This document shows, one piece after another, positions 35,299-44,329 of a stretch of DNA of 64,000 nt; positions within the stretch are counted from its first letter, which is position 1, and each line of letters begins with the position of its first letter. The notes under the pieces were generated by a model. The model was not told where the DNA came from, made no database searches, and saw nothing but the letters and a program-made list of their open reading frames with translations. The stretch lies in contig NZ_JAHPZX010000012.1 in NCBI RefSeq assembly GCF_021325795.1, positions 1 through 64,000 of the forward strand, in the 5' to 3' direction. This DNA comes from Bordetella sp. LUAb4. Lineage in GTDB: Bacteria > Pseudomonadota > Gammaproteobacteria > Burkholderiales > Burkholderiaceae_B. Both the position numbers and the translations under genes were made by a program.

Positions 35299-36276
35299 AT
35301 GAAACTATTTTTCCGTTTTACTGTGAGTATCTGGGCGGCTCTCTTGGCGATTGCGATGCCCGCGCATGCCGCCGAGTTTCCCAGCCATATGGTGACCTTG
35401 ATCGTCGGCTATGCGCCGGGAGGCGGCACCGACATCGTCGCCCGCAACGTGGCCGAAGTGCTCTCCCGCAAATGGGGCCAGCAAGTCATCGTGAAGAACC
35501 GGCCCGGCGGGACGGGCGTGATCGGCATCAGGGACTTGAAGAGCGCGGCGCCTGACGGATACACACTCGGCGTCTGGACCGACTCGGATATCGGCAATGC
35601 CGCGGTACGAGACGATCTCGGGTACGACTTGGTCAAGGACTTCGACCACATTGGCCAGATTGCGTCCGGAGGAACGGTGCTGGTGGTCAACCCCTCACTC
35701 CCGATCAAGACATTCAGCGACTTTGTCAGCTATGCGAAGGAACATCCGGGAAAACTCAACTTCTCGGTGGTCTCCGGCGGCGGCATGCACCTGGACAGCC
35801 TCAGGATAGAACGCGCTGCCGGCGTAAAAACCACGATCATCGGCTATCCCGGAACAGGTCCTGCCCTGACGGACCTTATCGCGGGACACGTCGATGCACT
35901 GGTATTGCCCCTGGGCGTGGCGCTTCCCTACATCAACAGCAATGCTGTCCGGGTGCTGGCGGTGGGATCGAATACGCGTTGGCCGGGACTTCCCAATGTC
36001 CAGACACTCTCCGAAGCCATCCCCGGCTTGGAAAGCACCTTCTTCTATGGCCTGGTCGCCCCGAAGGGAATGCCGGACAAGCTGAAGAAGGAAATCAACA
36101 CGACCCTGCGAGAGGTGCTGCAAGATCCGAAGCTGGGCGCCAAATTCGAATCCATGGGTTTCATTCCCACGGGGAATTCGCCCAGCGAGTTCAAGGACGT
36201 CATTGCCAAGAAGTTGGAGACATCACGCGTTGCCGCCGAGCAGACGGGGCTGAAACAGAGCATGCAGGCCAAGTAG
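35299..36276 (+). CDS. Bug-family periplasmic substrate-binding protein
   Basis: 325 residues with a clean signal peptide (LLAIAMPAHAAEFPS). Family features are VTLIVGYAPGGGTDIVAR, VKNRPGGTGVIGIRDLKSAAPDGYTLG and GYPGTGPALTDLIAGHVDAL. AAAGGAGG lies before the ATG. It is divergent from the Baeyer-Villiger operon, so it may deliver the substrate or inducing carboxylate of that pathway. No TctA/TctB membrane subunits are adjacent. It converges on an SDR gene with an 8-nt gap. Confidence 0.92.
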   Translation: MKLFFRFTVSIWAALLAIAMPAHAAEFPSHMVTLIVGYAPGGGTDIVARNVAEVLSRKWGQQVIVKNRPGGTGVIGIRDLKSAAPDGYTLGVWTDSDIGNAAVRDDLGYDLVKDFDHIGQIASGGTVLVVNPSLPIKTFSDFVSYAKEHPGKLNFSVVSGGGMHLDSLRIERAAGVKTTIIGYPGTGPALTDLIAGHVDALVLPLGVALPYINSNAVRVLAVGSNTRWPGLPNVQTLSEAIPGLESTFFYGLVAPKGMPDKLKKEINTTLREVLQDPKLGAKFESMGFIPTGNSPSEFKDVIAKKLETSRVAAEQTGLKQSMQAK

Positions 36277-36284
36277 CACGGCAC

Positions 36285-37049
36285 CTAGCCCAGATACGCC
36301 CCGCCGTTGGCGTGCAACGTCTGCCCGGTCAGGTAGCGCGCTTGCGGACCGCACAGGAAGGCGACGAGGTCGGCCACTTCCTCCGCGCTGCCGCGGCGTC
36401 CCAGCAAAGTGCTGTGGGAACCATGATGGGCCGGCGCACCGGTGGCCGAATGGCCGCGCACGGTGTCGATCAGCCCCGGCACCACGCAGTTGGCGGTCAC
36501 ACTGCTTTCGGCCAGATCGTGCGCCAGCGCGCGGGTCAATCCCACCAGCCCCATCTTCGCGGCCATCACATGCGCGCGTCCGGACGACCCGGCGTGCGCC
36601 GACATGCCGCCGATATTGACGATGGCGCCCGCCGGCGACTTGCGCAGCCAGGGCGTGGCGGCCTGCGCGCACAGGAAGGCGCCATCCAGGATCACCCCGG
36701 TCACTTCGCGCCACTGCTGCCATTGCAGGTCATCGATGCGCGACTCGCGCCGTACCGCTGCATTGTTCACCAGGATATCGATACGGCCGTAGCGCGCGAC
36801 GGCCGCATCGATCAGCCCGTGCGCACCTTGCGGCTGCGACACATCGGCCAGATGCACCAGCGCCTGCCCACCCGCATCGCGCACCAGCGCGGCGGTTTCC
36901 TCGGCCATGTCGGCGGACGTGTGCACATTGACCACCACGCTAGCCCCCTGCCGCCCCAGCGCCACGGCGATGGCACGGCCAATATTGCGCGCGGCGCCGG
37001 TGACCACCGCCACTTCGCCGGCCAAAGGTCGATTCTTGTCTGTACTCAT
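36285..37049 (-). CDS. SDR-family protein with altered active-site tyrosine
   Basis: 254 residues. Cofactor motif VVTGAARNIGRAIA and NNAA are normal. In the YxxxK motif the Lys is kept (HVMAAKMGLVGL) but the Tyr position is Val, with His just before it. The Ser region (NIGGMSAHAG) is present. It may use another proton donor or act on an atypical substrate; a few SDR subgroups show similar changes. The ATG at 37049 overlaps the MFS stop as ATGA, so the two are co-translated, suggesting uptake plus oxidation or reduction of one compound. Confidence 0.85.
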   Translation of the reverse strand: MSTDKNRPLAGEVAVVTGAARNIGRAIAVALGRQGASVVVNVHTSADMAEETAALVRDAGGQALVHLADVSQPQGAHGLIDAAVARYGRIDILVNNAAVRRESRIDDLQWQQWREVTGVILDGAFLCAQAATPWLRKSPAGAIVNIGGMSAHAGSSGRAHVMAAKMGLVGLTRALAHDLAESSVTANCVVPGLIDTVRGHSATGAPAHHGSHSTLLGRRGSAEEVADLVAFLCGPQARYLTGQTLHANGGAYLG

Positions 37050-38368
37050 GCTGCGTGCTCCTGTTGGTAGTGCGAGTAATCGCGCGTCGCCGGCAGTTCC
37101 AGCGGCCTGTCCGGCCGCATCCAGAAAGACATGACGATCCCGAATGCCAGGATGGCGATGGACACGATGAAAGGCGAGGTATAGCTGCCCGTCACGTCGA
37201 CGATGTAGCCGAAGGTGATAGGTGATGCCACCGCCGCCAGGCCCGCCGCGGTGCTGACGAAACCCGTGGCGACGCCCGCGTAGGCCGGCGCGATATCCAT
37301 CGGCGTGGCGAACACCGGCCCCGCGCTCAGCTCCAGGAAGAACAGCGCGATCGCCAGGCACAAGGCCACGGCAATCTCGTTATGCAGGAACAGCACGCTG
37401 GCCAGAAACGGGATGGATCCGCCAAATCCCAGGATCACCACATTGCGCCGCGCGGCATTGAGCTTGCCGGTGCGCGTATACAGCCAGTCCGTCAGCATGC
37501 CACCCGCGGTATTGCCGATGACAGCCGCGGCAAAGACCGCACCGGAGTGGAAGGCCGAATGCTTCAGGTCGATATGGAAATGCGCGACGAAGAAGCTGGG
37601 CAACCAGCTCAGATACATCCACAAGGCCCAGGCATGGGCGAAGAACACCAGCGTCACGGGCAGGATACGGCGAAACAGCGCCAGCCACGGCACAGGGGGC
37701 CGTTCACCACCACGCCCACGACCGACCTGGCTGAACGCCGGCAAAGCGGCAAGCTCGCCGGCCGTCACCGCGCCGTGCTCACGGGGATCGTCACGGAAAT
37801 AGGCGTACCAGACCACTACCCATAACAGGCTCACCACGCCCATCACCATGAACGATCCCCGCCAGCCGATGAAGGGAATCATGAAGACCACCAGCGGCGG
37901 CGTCAGCGCCGCCGCCGCCCGCGATGCCGAATGCGTGAATCCTTGAGCGAAGCCCCGCCGTTCACGCGGCACCCAATTGCTCATGGCCAGCGTGGCCACG
38001 GGAATGGTGCCGCCCTCGCCCGTTCCGACCAGCAACCGGGCGAACACCAGACCCGCCAAGCCTCCGGCGAAACCGGTCATCAAGGTACCCAAGGCCCATA
38101 GCACGCCGGAGATGGCAAGCATGCGCCGCGGTCCGATGCGATCACCCATGTAGCCACACAGGATCTGGAAGACCGCGTAGCAATAGCCGAAGGCGGACAA
38201 GGCCACTCCCAGACGCGTATTGCTCAAGCCGAACTCCTGCTTGATCAGCGGTCCCGCGACGGAAAGGTTGACCCGGTCGACGTACTCGATGAAATACATG
38301 GCGCACAGCAGCAGGAACACCCTGCCCGGCGCGCCCCGGAACATCCCGGTCCTGATGGCATTAGACAT
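37046..38368 (-). CDS. MFS transporter (anion:cation symporter type)
   Basis: 440 residues with about 12 hydrophobic segments. The motif YFIEYVDRVNLSVAGPLIKQEFGLS and loop motif GYMGDRIGPRRML place it in the ACS subfamily (phthalate, hexuronate, tartrate-type permeases). It should import an organic anion with protons across the inner membrane. The ATG at 38368 has GGAG 7 nt upstream. It is divergent from a GntR regulator, the likely controller, and co-transcribed with the downstream SDR. Confidence 0.9.
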   Translation of the reverse strand: MSNAIRTGMFRGAPGRVFLLLCAMYFIEYVDRVNLSVAGPLIKQEFGLSNTRLGVALSAFGYCYAVFQILCGYMGDRIGPRRMLAISGVLWALGTLMTGFAGGLAGLVFARLLVGTGEGGTIPVATLAMSNWVPRERRGFAQGFTHSASRAAAALTPPLVVFMIPFIGWRGSFMVMGVVSLLWVVVWYAYFRDDPREHGAVTAGELAALPAFSQVGRGRGGERPPVPWLALFRRILPVTLVFFAHAWALWMYLSWLPSFFVAHFHIDLKHSAFHSGAVFAAAVIGNTAGGMLTDWLYTRTGKLNAARRNVVILGFGGSIPFLASVLFLHNEIAVALCLAIALFFLELSAGPVFATPMDIAPAYAGVATGFVSTAAGLAAVASPITFGYIVDVTGSYTSPFIVSIAILAFGIVMSFWMRPDRPLELPATRDYSHYQQEHAA

Positions 38369-38508
38369 GTCTCGACTCCACGTTATGACGCGGACGCTTT
38401 TGCGCCCGTCTTGTCGGCGTGGTCTTCCCGCTGCGGACCAATTGATTCTATTCGGCCACTTAGGCGATGTTCTCGCACATATTGACTCTGTTGCTGGCGA
38501 TTCTACAC

Positions 38509-38528
38509 ATTGTCGACGATTAGACAAT
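38509..38528. promoter_or_regulatory. candidate GntR operator, ATTGTC-N8-GACAAT
   Basis: Six-bp inverted arms around 8 nt, between the divergent MFS and GntR genes. TTGT...ACAA dyads are usual for FadR/FCD-type GntR proteins, so autoregulation and control of the transporter operon are plausible. Confidence 0.5.
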
Positions 38529-38631
38529 ACGTAATCCGTGATCATTTGCTATCCTGACCGCACACTGAAGATGGTCAATGCGACGCCGGCGTCGTACCAT
38601 CCCCGGCGAAGCATTTTTCTCACGCAGCCTT

Positions 38632-39339
38632 ATGTCGCCCACACCGAATATCCCTATCGACCTGTTCCGCTCCATGACGCTTTCTGCCCTGGTGCAGGAG
38701 GAGATCCTGCGCGGCATCAAATCGGGAGAGCTGACGGGCGGCTCGCGCTTGAACGAGAGCGAGCTGTCCCAGCGCCTGGGCGTCAGCCGCAGTCCTTTGC
38801 GCGAAGCCTTTCGCGCGCTGGAAGAAGCGGGCCTGGTGCGCCTGGAGAAGAACCGGGGCGTATTCATCCGCGACCTTTCCGACGAAGAGGCCGCTGAGCT
38901 CTACGACCTGCGCGCGGGTCTTGACGAAATGGTCGGCCGCCGCGTGGCCCCGCGCATCACCGACGAGCAGTTGCAAGAGCTGGGCGAGCTACTGACCGAA
39001 CTGGAAGGCACGGCCGCGCGCGATGGCGTGAACCGCTATTTCGAATTGAACGTCGCCTTCCACGACCGCCTGGTGCAGATGACGGGCAACAGCGCCTTGG
39101 TCGGCGTATACCGCCAGGTGATCAACCGCATGCATCTGCTGCGCCGCCGCGGTTTTTCCCTGGCCGGCAGCTCCGCCGCCTCGCACAAGGAACACCGCGC
39201 CATCCTCGACGCGCTGGCCACCCGCGACGCCGACACCGCCGCCCGCGCCATGCGCCAGCACGTCCACAGCGGCTTCGACCGCGCGGTGCAAGCGCATCAT
39301 CAGCAGGAAGAAGAAAAGGCTGCGCCTGAGGCCGCGTAA
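38632..39339 (+). CDS. GntR family regulator (FCD/FadR subfamily)
   Basis: 235 residues. N-terminal winged HTH (LVQEEILRGIKSGEL, SELSQRLGVSRSPLREAFRALEEAGLV) and an all-helical FCD effector domain (YDLRAGLDEMVGRRVA, FHDRLVQMTGNSAL, HKEHRAILDAL, RQHVHSG). It is expected to repress the divergent MFS-SDR operon until an organic acid binds. An ATG 54 bp upstream is in frame; neither start has a strong ribosome site, and I prefer the shorter form because the longer one begins with a run of arginines. Confidence 0.88.
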   Translation: MSPTPNIPIDLFRSMTLSALVQEEILRGIKSGELTGGSRLNESELSQRLGVSRSPLREAFRALEEAGLVRLEKNRGVFIRDLSDEEAAELYDLRAGLDEMVGRRVAPRITDEQLQELGELLTELEGTAARDGVNRYFELNVAFHDRLVQMTGNSALVGVYRQVINRMHLLRRRGFSLAGSSAASHKEHRAILDALATRDADTAARAMRQHVHSGFDRAVQAHHQQEEEKAAPEAA

Positions 39340-39378
39340 TACTGCGCAATCCGGCGAAATTCTTTTCCCGGATTCATC

Positions 39379-39457
39379 GATTTGTCGTCATTTCGCTGAA
39401 CAAATCCCACGATTGCAGCGGATTGGGCGCCCCTATGATTTGAAGTAAGGACAAATC
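39379..39457. promoter_or_regulatory. two GATTTG/CAAATC inverted repeats upstream of chemoreceptor
   Basis: First pair: GATTTGT (39379-39385) with ACAAATC (39400-39406). Second pair: GATTTG (39437-39442) with CAAATC (39452-39457). Two similar dyads in a 79-bp stretch before the chemoreceptor start suggest cooperative operator sites. Confidence 0.45.
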
Positions 39458-39523
39458 AGCCGGCGTCTACTCGCAGCCCTGACCCGTTCCCATTTCTCTA
39501 CGCACAACACGCCGGGTGATCAG

Positions 39524-41128
39524 GTGCAGCTTTCCAATCTCAAAATCAGTACCCGGCTCGCTCTGGGCTTCGCCATCGTGCTCGCCCTGTTGATCGCCGC
39601 GTCTCTGTTCGGCATGTACCAATTGCGAGCCATCGCCCACGCCAACCGCGCCACCTTGGAAAAACCGTTGGCCAAGGAGCGACTGGCCGCCGATTGGAGC
39701 CGCAATACCTTTGGCTCCATACGCCGGACCACCGCGCTGGCGAAAAGCAGCGACGACTCGCTGGCGGCGTACTTCGCCAAGGATGTCGAACAAACCACCA
39801 AGTCCAGCACTGAACTCATCAAGCAGATCGAAGCCCTGCTCGATAACGACGAGGAAAAGACGCTGTTCACCGCAATCGGCCAAGTGCGCAAGCGCTATAC
39901 GGACTCCCGCAATGCGGTCATGCAGCACAAAGCCAAAGGCAACCTGGCCGAAGCCGAGCGGGTTTTCAACCAGGAATACAGTCCCAGCGCGCAGCAATAC
40001 GAAGAAAGCCTGCAGACGTTCGTGGCCGTGCAACGCCGCAGCATCGACGCGGCCAAGGACGCCATCGACCAGACTTATCATCGCAGCACGCAATTGCTGA
40101 TGGCGATGGCGATCATGGGCGTGGCCTTGGGCGCCGCCTGCGCGGTGGTGATCAGCCGCGGCATCGTTCGTCCCATTTCCTATGCAGTGCGTGTCGCGGA
40201 CAGAGTGGCCAATGGCGACCTGACGCAAGACATCGCCGTTCAATCCAGGGACGAAACGGGCCGCCTGCTGTCAGCGCTGCGCACCATGAACATCAAGCTG
40301 GCGCAGACCGTGGCCGGCATCCGTTCCGGTTCGGAGACCATTTCATCGGCCTCCAGCCAGATTGCCGCCGGCAACGCCGACCTGTCCTCGCGCACGGAAG
40401 AACAGGCGGCATCGCTGGAAGAAACCGCGGCCTCGATGGAAGAAATGGCCTCCACCGTGAAGCAGAATGCGGATAACGCGCGCCAGGCGAACCAGATGGC
40501 GGCCAAGGCGTCGGAAGTGGCGCAGCGTGGCGGCGCGGCCGTGGCGGAAGTGGTGCAAACCATGAACGCCATTTCGGCCAGCTCGCGCAAGATTGCCGAC
40601 ATCGTCTCGGTCATCGACGGTATCGCCTTCCAGACCAATATCCTGGCCTTGAATGCCGCCGTCGAAGCGGCGCGCGCGGGTGACCAGGGCAAGGGGTTCG
40701 CGGTGGTGGCGGGTGAAGTCCGCACCCTGGCGCAACGCAGCGCCAGCGCCGCCAAGGAGATCAAGAGTCTGATCGAGGACTCCACCGGCAAGGTCCAGCT
40801 GGGTGCCGGACAGGTCGAGCGTGCCGGCGCGACCATGCAGGAAATCGTCGATTCGGTCACACGCGTCACCGACATCATGGGAGAGATCACCATGGCGTCG
40901 GACGAGCAGGCGCGCGGCGTGGATCAAGTGAACACCGCCATTTCGCAGATGGACGAAGTGACCCAGCAAAATGCCGCGCTGGTGGAACAATCGGCGGCGG
41001 CGGCCGGCGCGATGCAGGACCAGGCGGCTGAGCTGGTCCGCGCTGTCGCTGCGTTCAAGGTTGGTGAAGCGCAGTCCATGAACGCGATTGGCGCGCGCCC
41101 GGGGTTGCTCAACCTGGCCACCGCGTAA
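39524..41128 (+). CDS. methyl-accepting chemotaxis protein
   Basis: 534 residues. TM1 near residues 11-30, a periplasmic helical 4HB-type sensor to about 190, TM2 to about 212, HAMP (RPISYAVRVADRVANGDL), then the signalling domain with the hairpin tip IAFQTNILALNAAVEAARAG. Methylation helices contain EEQAASLEETAASMEEMA. The C-terminus lacks an NWETF-like CheR-tethering pentapeptide. GTG start at 39524. It senses an unknown ligand and controls CheA at the cell pole. Confidence 0.92.
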   Translation: MQLSNLKISTRLALGFAIVLALLIAASLFGMYQLRAIAHANRATLEKPLAKERLAADWSRNTFGSIRRTTALAKSSDDSLAAYFAKDVEQTTKSSTELIKQIEALLDNDEEKTLFTAIGQVRKRYTDSRNAVMQHKAKGNLAEAERVFNQEYSPSAQQYEESLQTFVAVQRRSIDAAKDAIDQTYHRSTQLLMAMAIMGVALGAACAVVISRGIVRPISYAVRVADRVANGDLTQDIAVQSRDETGRLLSALRTMNIKLAQTVAGIRSGSETISSASSQIAAGNADLSSRTEEQAASLEETAASMEEMASTVKQNADNARQANQMAAKASEVAQRGGAAVAEVVQTMNAISASSRKIADIVSVIDGIAFQTNILALNAAVEAARAGDQGKGFAVVAGEVRTLAQRSASAAKEIKSLIEDSTGKVQLGAGQVERAGATMQEIVDSVTRVTDIMGEITMASDEQARGVDQVNTAISQMDEVTQQNAALVEQSAAAAGAMQDQAAELVRAVAAFKVGEAQSMNAIGARPGLLNLATA

Positions 41129-41210
41129 GTCACGTCACGCTCTGGCAGGATCGGCGCGGATCCAGCTTGGCCGCTTCGGCCTGACTCGGATCGGCCGGAT
41201 CGGATCGAGC

Positions 41211-43358
41211 TTAGTCGGCGCCGCGCCGGGACAAGGGCAGCCACAACACGAACGAGGTCCCGCCGGACAGCGGCTGCCAGGCGCACTGCGCACCCAGCAC
41301 CGCCACGCGATTGCGTATATTGGCCACGCCCCGCCGTCCCGGCAATGGCACTTCCGGCGGCGGCGGCATGAACGGGCGCCCATTGTCGTGCACGCATACC
41401 CGTACGCCGATCTCCCCCAAGCCCTCCCCCGCCGCCTGCCCGGACTGCCCGATAAACCCAGCCTGCGCGGACAGGGCGGACGGTCCGCCCTGCGCGGCCT
41501 GCGCCGCAGCGGTCGTCACGGTAATCTCCGTGGCGTCGCTGTGCTTGACGATATTGGTCAGCACCTCCTGCAGGATACGCAGCACGTGCAGGGCGCTTTG
41601 TGCATCCAGCCAAGGCAGCGGCGGCAGGTCGGTCATCCGCCAGCGCAGCGCGATGCCTGCCCCCGTCAGCCTCGGCCCCAGCCGAAAGCGCAACGCACCC
41701 AACAAGGCCAGCAGGTCGGCGTCCGTACTTTCCAATGAGTCGATGGCGATCTTCAGATCGTCTATGCATTCCCGCAACACCTGGGCAATGTCGATCGGCG
41801 TACGCCCCAATTCCACCTGGCGCAGCGCGCTCATCAGCGAAGACCCCACGCCATCATGCATCTCGCTCATCAAGCGTTGGCGCTCATTCAATAGCGTCTG
41901 CTCACGCTCGGCGACGCGCAGGCGTTCATGCGCCTGCAGCAGTTCACGCTCTTGTGCGGCCAGCTGGTCCGCCAGCACGGCACGGGAACGTGCCGCCACC
42001 GCCAGCGCACGGGTGTAGTGCGTGAAGGCCACATACACGAACAAGGTAAGCAGACCCAGGTTCACATAGGGCGTCAGGTAGATGCCTTCCATGTCCACCT
42101 TGTAGCTTTGCATGCGCAGGTCATGCCACGCCATCGCCAGCGACACCGGCCCCCACGCGGCAAGCATCACATTGGCCCGGCTGCGTTCACGCCAGGCGTT
42201 GGCCACCGCCGCGTAGATCTGCGCCAAGGCCGGCGGCAGCACCGCCAGGCGTTGCAGTCCCAATACGCCGGGATGATCCACCCACCAATAGGGCAGCGTC
42301 GCCACCACGACGACGACCCAATACACCACCAGCGCGCGGCCCAGACGCGGGCGCGGACGATTCTGCACCAGGCCAAGAAAGTGGAACGCGCAGACGGGTA
42401 CGGTGACCATGCCCACCAGCGTCATCCATGCGAACCAGGCAAAACTCATGTCCAGGCCCGCGTCATCCACCAGGAATAACAGGGCTGCCACTGCCTGCGC
42501 GACGCCCATGCAGAAGAACAGCACGAACGGCCGCGCCCCACCGGCCGGCTCCAGGCCAGTGTGCTGGCCACGAGTCAAGCGCAGCCAGACGGCAACGCCC
42601 AAAGCGAAGAATCCCAGTAGCAGGAATGATCCGCGCCAATAGGTCGGCAACGCGGTCTGCAGGAAAGTGCGCCAGCGCCACGACGGCAGCAACTCGGCGG
42701 CCGACCCGATCCACATCGACGACAGCGCGCCTCCCGTATTTGCCTGATTCGCCATGCGCAGGTATATCCACGCATCCTTCCCCGGCGCCAACAGGCCGCC
42801 GAGATCCACCCATAAGGGATGATTGAAGTTGTTCCAGGCGCGGTCACCGCGCGACTGCCATGCGCGCTGCCCGTTCACGTAAACCGCCAGCGTGCCGGTC
42901 GCCTGCCAGCGCGGCGCGTACAAGCGCAGCCTTTGCGTAGTGAATGCCGTGGCGGGAATGTGGATCCGATACCACTGCACTTCGGCACGGTCCGCCGCTC
43001 CCGGGACCCGATGCGGCCACGGCGCGCGAGGCCGGGCATGGGGCAGGCTGACCGTTTGCCAGTCCGCGCCGGCAGCGGTCATCGCGCTGTCCCCGGCATC
43101 GAGTTCGGCCATCGATGCAGGCTGCATCCACGCCGTGCTCGCTGACGACCATATCCGCGCTTCGGTAATATGCAGCGGGGACTGAGCGGCCGCCGTTCCA
43201 CTTGCAACGATCAACAGAATGGCGAACAACGATTTGAGAACAGCCAACGCACGAATAGTCGGCCTGACAAACGCCAACTCGCGCGCAGCCGCCTTGGGTT
43301 CGGTGAACTCGATCGCAAGCAAGCCCGGCCATGCCGACCTTTGCAGTTCAATCCTCAC
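41211..43358 (-). CDS. sensor histidine kinase, 7TMR-DISM type
   Basis: 715 residues. Signal or anchor near residues 40-58, an extracytoplasmic DISM-like beta domain, about seven membrane helices (residues roughly 245-450), a coiled coil, then a HisKA_3 domain with phosphoacceptor His in LMSEMHDGVGSSL and a HATPase with VLTNIVKHSDATEI, DNGRPF and GRRGVANIRNRV. GTG start at 43358 preceded by AAGGGTGG, overlapping the response-regulator stop by 11 bp. It is expected to phosphorylate that regulator. The ligand is probably a carbohydrate or another small molecule, as in other DISM receptors. Confidence 0.88.
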   Translation of the reverse strand: MRIELQRSAWPGLLAIEFTEPKAAARELAFVRPTIRALAVLKSLFAILLIVASGTAAAQSPLHITEARIWSSASTAWMQPASMAELDAGDSAMTAAGADWQTVSLPHARPRAPWPHRVPGAADRAEVQWYRIHIPATAFTTQRLRLYAPRWQATGTLAVYVNGQRAWQSRGDRAWNNFNHPLWVDLGGLLAPGKDAWIYLRMANQANTGGALSSMWIGSAAELLPSWRWRTFLQTALPTYWRGSFLLLGFFALGVAVWLRLTRGQHTGLEPAGGARPFVLFFCMGVAQAVAALLFLVDDAGLDMSFAWFAWMTLVGMVTVPVCAFHFLGLVQNRPRPRLGRALVVYWVVVVVATLPYWWVDHPGVLGLQRLAVLPPALAQIYAAVANAWRERSRANVMLAAWGPVSLAMAWHDLRMQSYKVDMEGIYLTPYVNLGLLTLFVYVAFTHYTRALAVAARSRAVLADQLAAQERELLQAHERLRVAEREQTLLNERQRLMSEMHDGVGSSLMSALRQVELGRTPIDIAQVLRECIDDLKIAIDSLESTDADLLALLGALRFRLGPRLTGAGIALRWRMTDLPPLPWLDAQSALHVLRILQEVLTNIVKHSDATEITVTTAAAQAAQGGPSALSAQAGFIGQSGQAAGEGLGEIGVRVCVHDNGRPFMPPPPEVPLPGRRGVANIRNRVAVLGAQCAWQPLSGGTSFVLWLPLSRRGAD

Positions 43359-44163
43359 TCAGCCACCCTTGCCGCGCGCCCTCGCGCACGGCTTCAGCAC
43401 GCGAATTCACCTGCAGCTTGGTGTAGATACGCCGCACGAAGGTCTGCACGGTATGCGGAGAGACGCCCAAGGCGCTGGCGACTTCGTCCACCGTGTAGCC
43501 GCGCGACACCAGGCGCAGCGTTTCGGCCTCGCGGGCCGAGGGCGGCACCTGCGGCAAGCCGGCCGGCGCGGCAACGGACTCGGCGGGCGCGGACAGCCCG
43601 GCGGGCTGTGCAGGCTGCGCGGTCTGCGCGGCGGTCTGTGCGGTTCGTACGGTTTGCGCGGTTTGCGCGGTTTGCGCGGTTTGCGCGGTTTGCGCGGTTT
43701 GCGCGAATTCGGCGGACTCAACGTGCGCCGTTTGCGCGCTGTGCCGCAACAGCAGCTTGCGGGCGACCATCGGATTGATGGGGCTGCCTCCCGCATGCAG
43801 ACTGCGGATTTCCGCGACCAGTTCCTGCGCGCTCAAGTCCTTCAGCACATAGCCCATGGCGCCCGCTTCGATGGCCCGCAACACGTGCGTCTCATCACCA
43901 AAGATCGTGCTTACCATCACCGCGCAATCAGGCCAGGCCAGCCGCGCCGCCGCGATCACATCCAGGCCGGAGCCATCGGGCAAGCCCAGGTCCACCAGCA
44001 GCACGTCGATCGGCTGACTCGGCAACAAGGACAAAGCCTGACGCCGGTTGGCCGCCAACCACGCCATGCGCAGTCCATCGGCGGTTTCCACGGCATGCGC
44101 CAACGCTTGCAAACAAGCCGCATCGTCTTCGACCATCGCGACACGGATATAGGAGTGGCCCAT
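43348..44163 (-). CDS. NarL/LuxR-family response regulator with repetitive linker
   Basis: 271 residues. Receiver domain with acidic pair (MVEDDAA) and phosphoacceptor D58 (LLVDLGLPDGSG), C-terminal LuxR HTH (REAETLRLVSRGYTVDEVASALGVSPHTVQ). The linker between them (about residues 150-205) is unusually long and consists largely of Ala-Gln-Thr repeats encoded by a 9-bp DNA repeat. It is the upstream gene of the kinase and is divergent from a giant autotransporter, which makes that gene a likely target. Confidence 0.88.
   Translation of the reverse strand: MGHSYIRVAMVEDDAACLQALAHAVETADGLRMAWLAANRRQALSLLPSQPIDVLLVDLGLPDGSGLDVIAAARLAWPDCAVMVSTIFGDETHVLRAIEAGAMGYVLKDLSAQELVAEIRSLHAGGSPINPMVARKLLLRHSAQTAHVESAEFAQTAQTAQTAQTAQTAQTVRTAQTAAQTAQPAQPAGLSAPAESVAAPAGLPQVPPSAREAETLRLVSRGYTVDEVASALGVSPHTVQTFVRRIYTKLQVNSRAEAVREGARQGWLSED
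43651..43704. repeat. six perfect 9-bp repeats (GGTTTGCGC) in response-regulator linker
   Basis: Six contiguous identical units, read on the minus strand as Ala-Gln-Thr codons. Degenerate copies extend on the lower-coordinate side to about 43610. The unit length preserves frame, so linker length can vary. Confidence 0.92.
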
Positions 44164-44250
44164 GGTTTACAGGATCTCTAGAATCAGCCCGCTGCGGGCA
44201 TAACGGGATAGTCTGCCGCCATCATCCTGTTCCGTCATGTCCTCAGTTCT

Positions 44251-44269
44251 AGGGACATACAGTGTCCCT
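44251..44269. promoter_or_regulatory. perfect dyad AGGGACA-N5-TGTCCCT between divergent genes
   Basis: A perfect 7-bp dyad in the 166-bp region between the response regulator and the autotransporter. A further half site TGTCC lies 12 bp before it. It is a candidate binding site for the LuxR-type regulator encoded alongside. Confidence 0.55.
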
Positions 44270-44329
44270 CAGTTTTCTTATGCTGCGTCATCCTACCCCA
44301 ACCCTCGTTTGATAACCGGATAAAAACAA

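Noticed and set aside
41169-41181. GGCCG-CTT-CGGCC hairpin between the chemoreceptor and kinase genes as a terminator.
   Set aside because: Only a 5-bp stem and no T tract; too weak to call.
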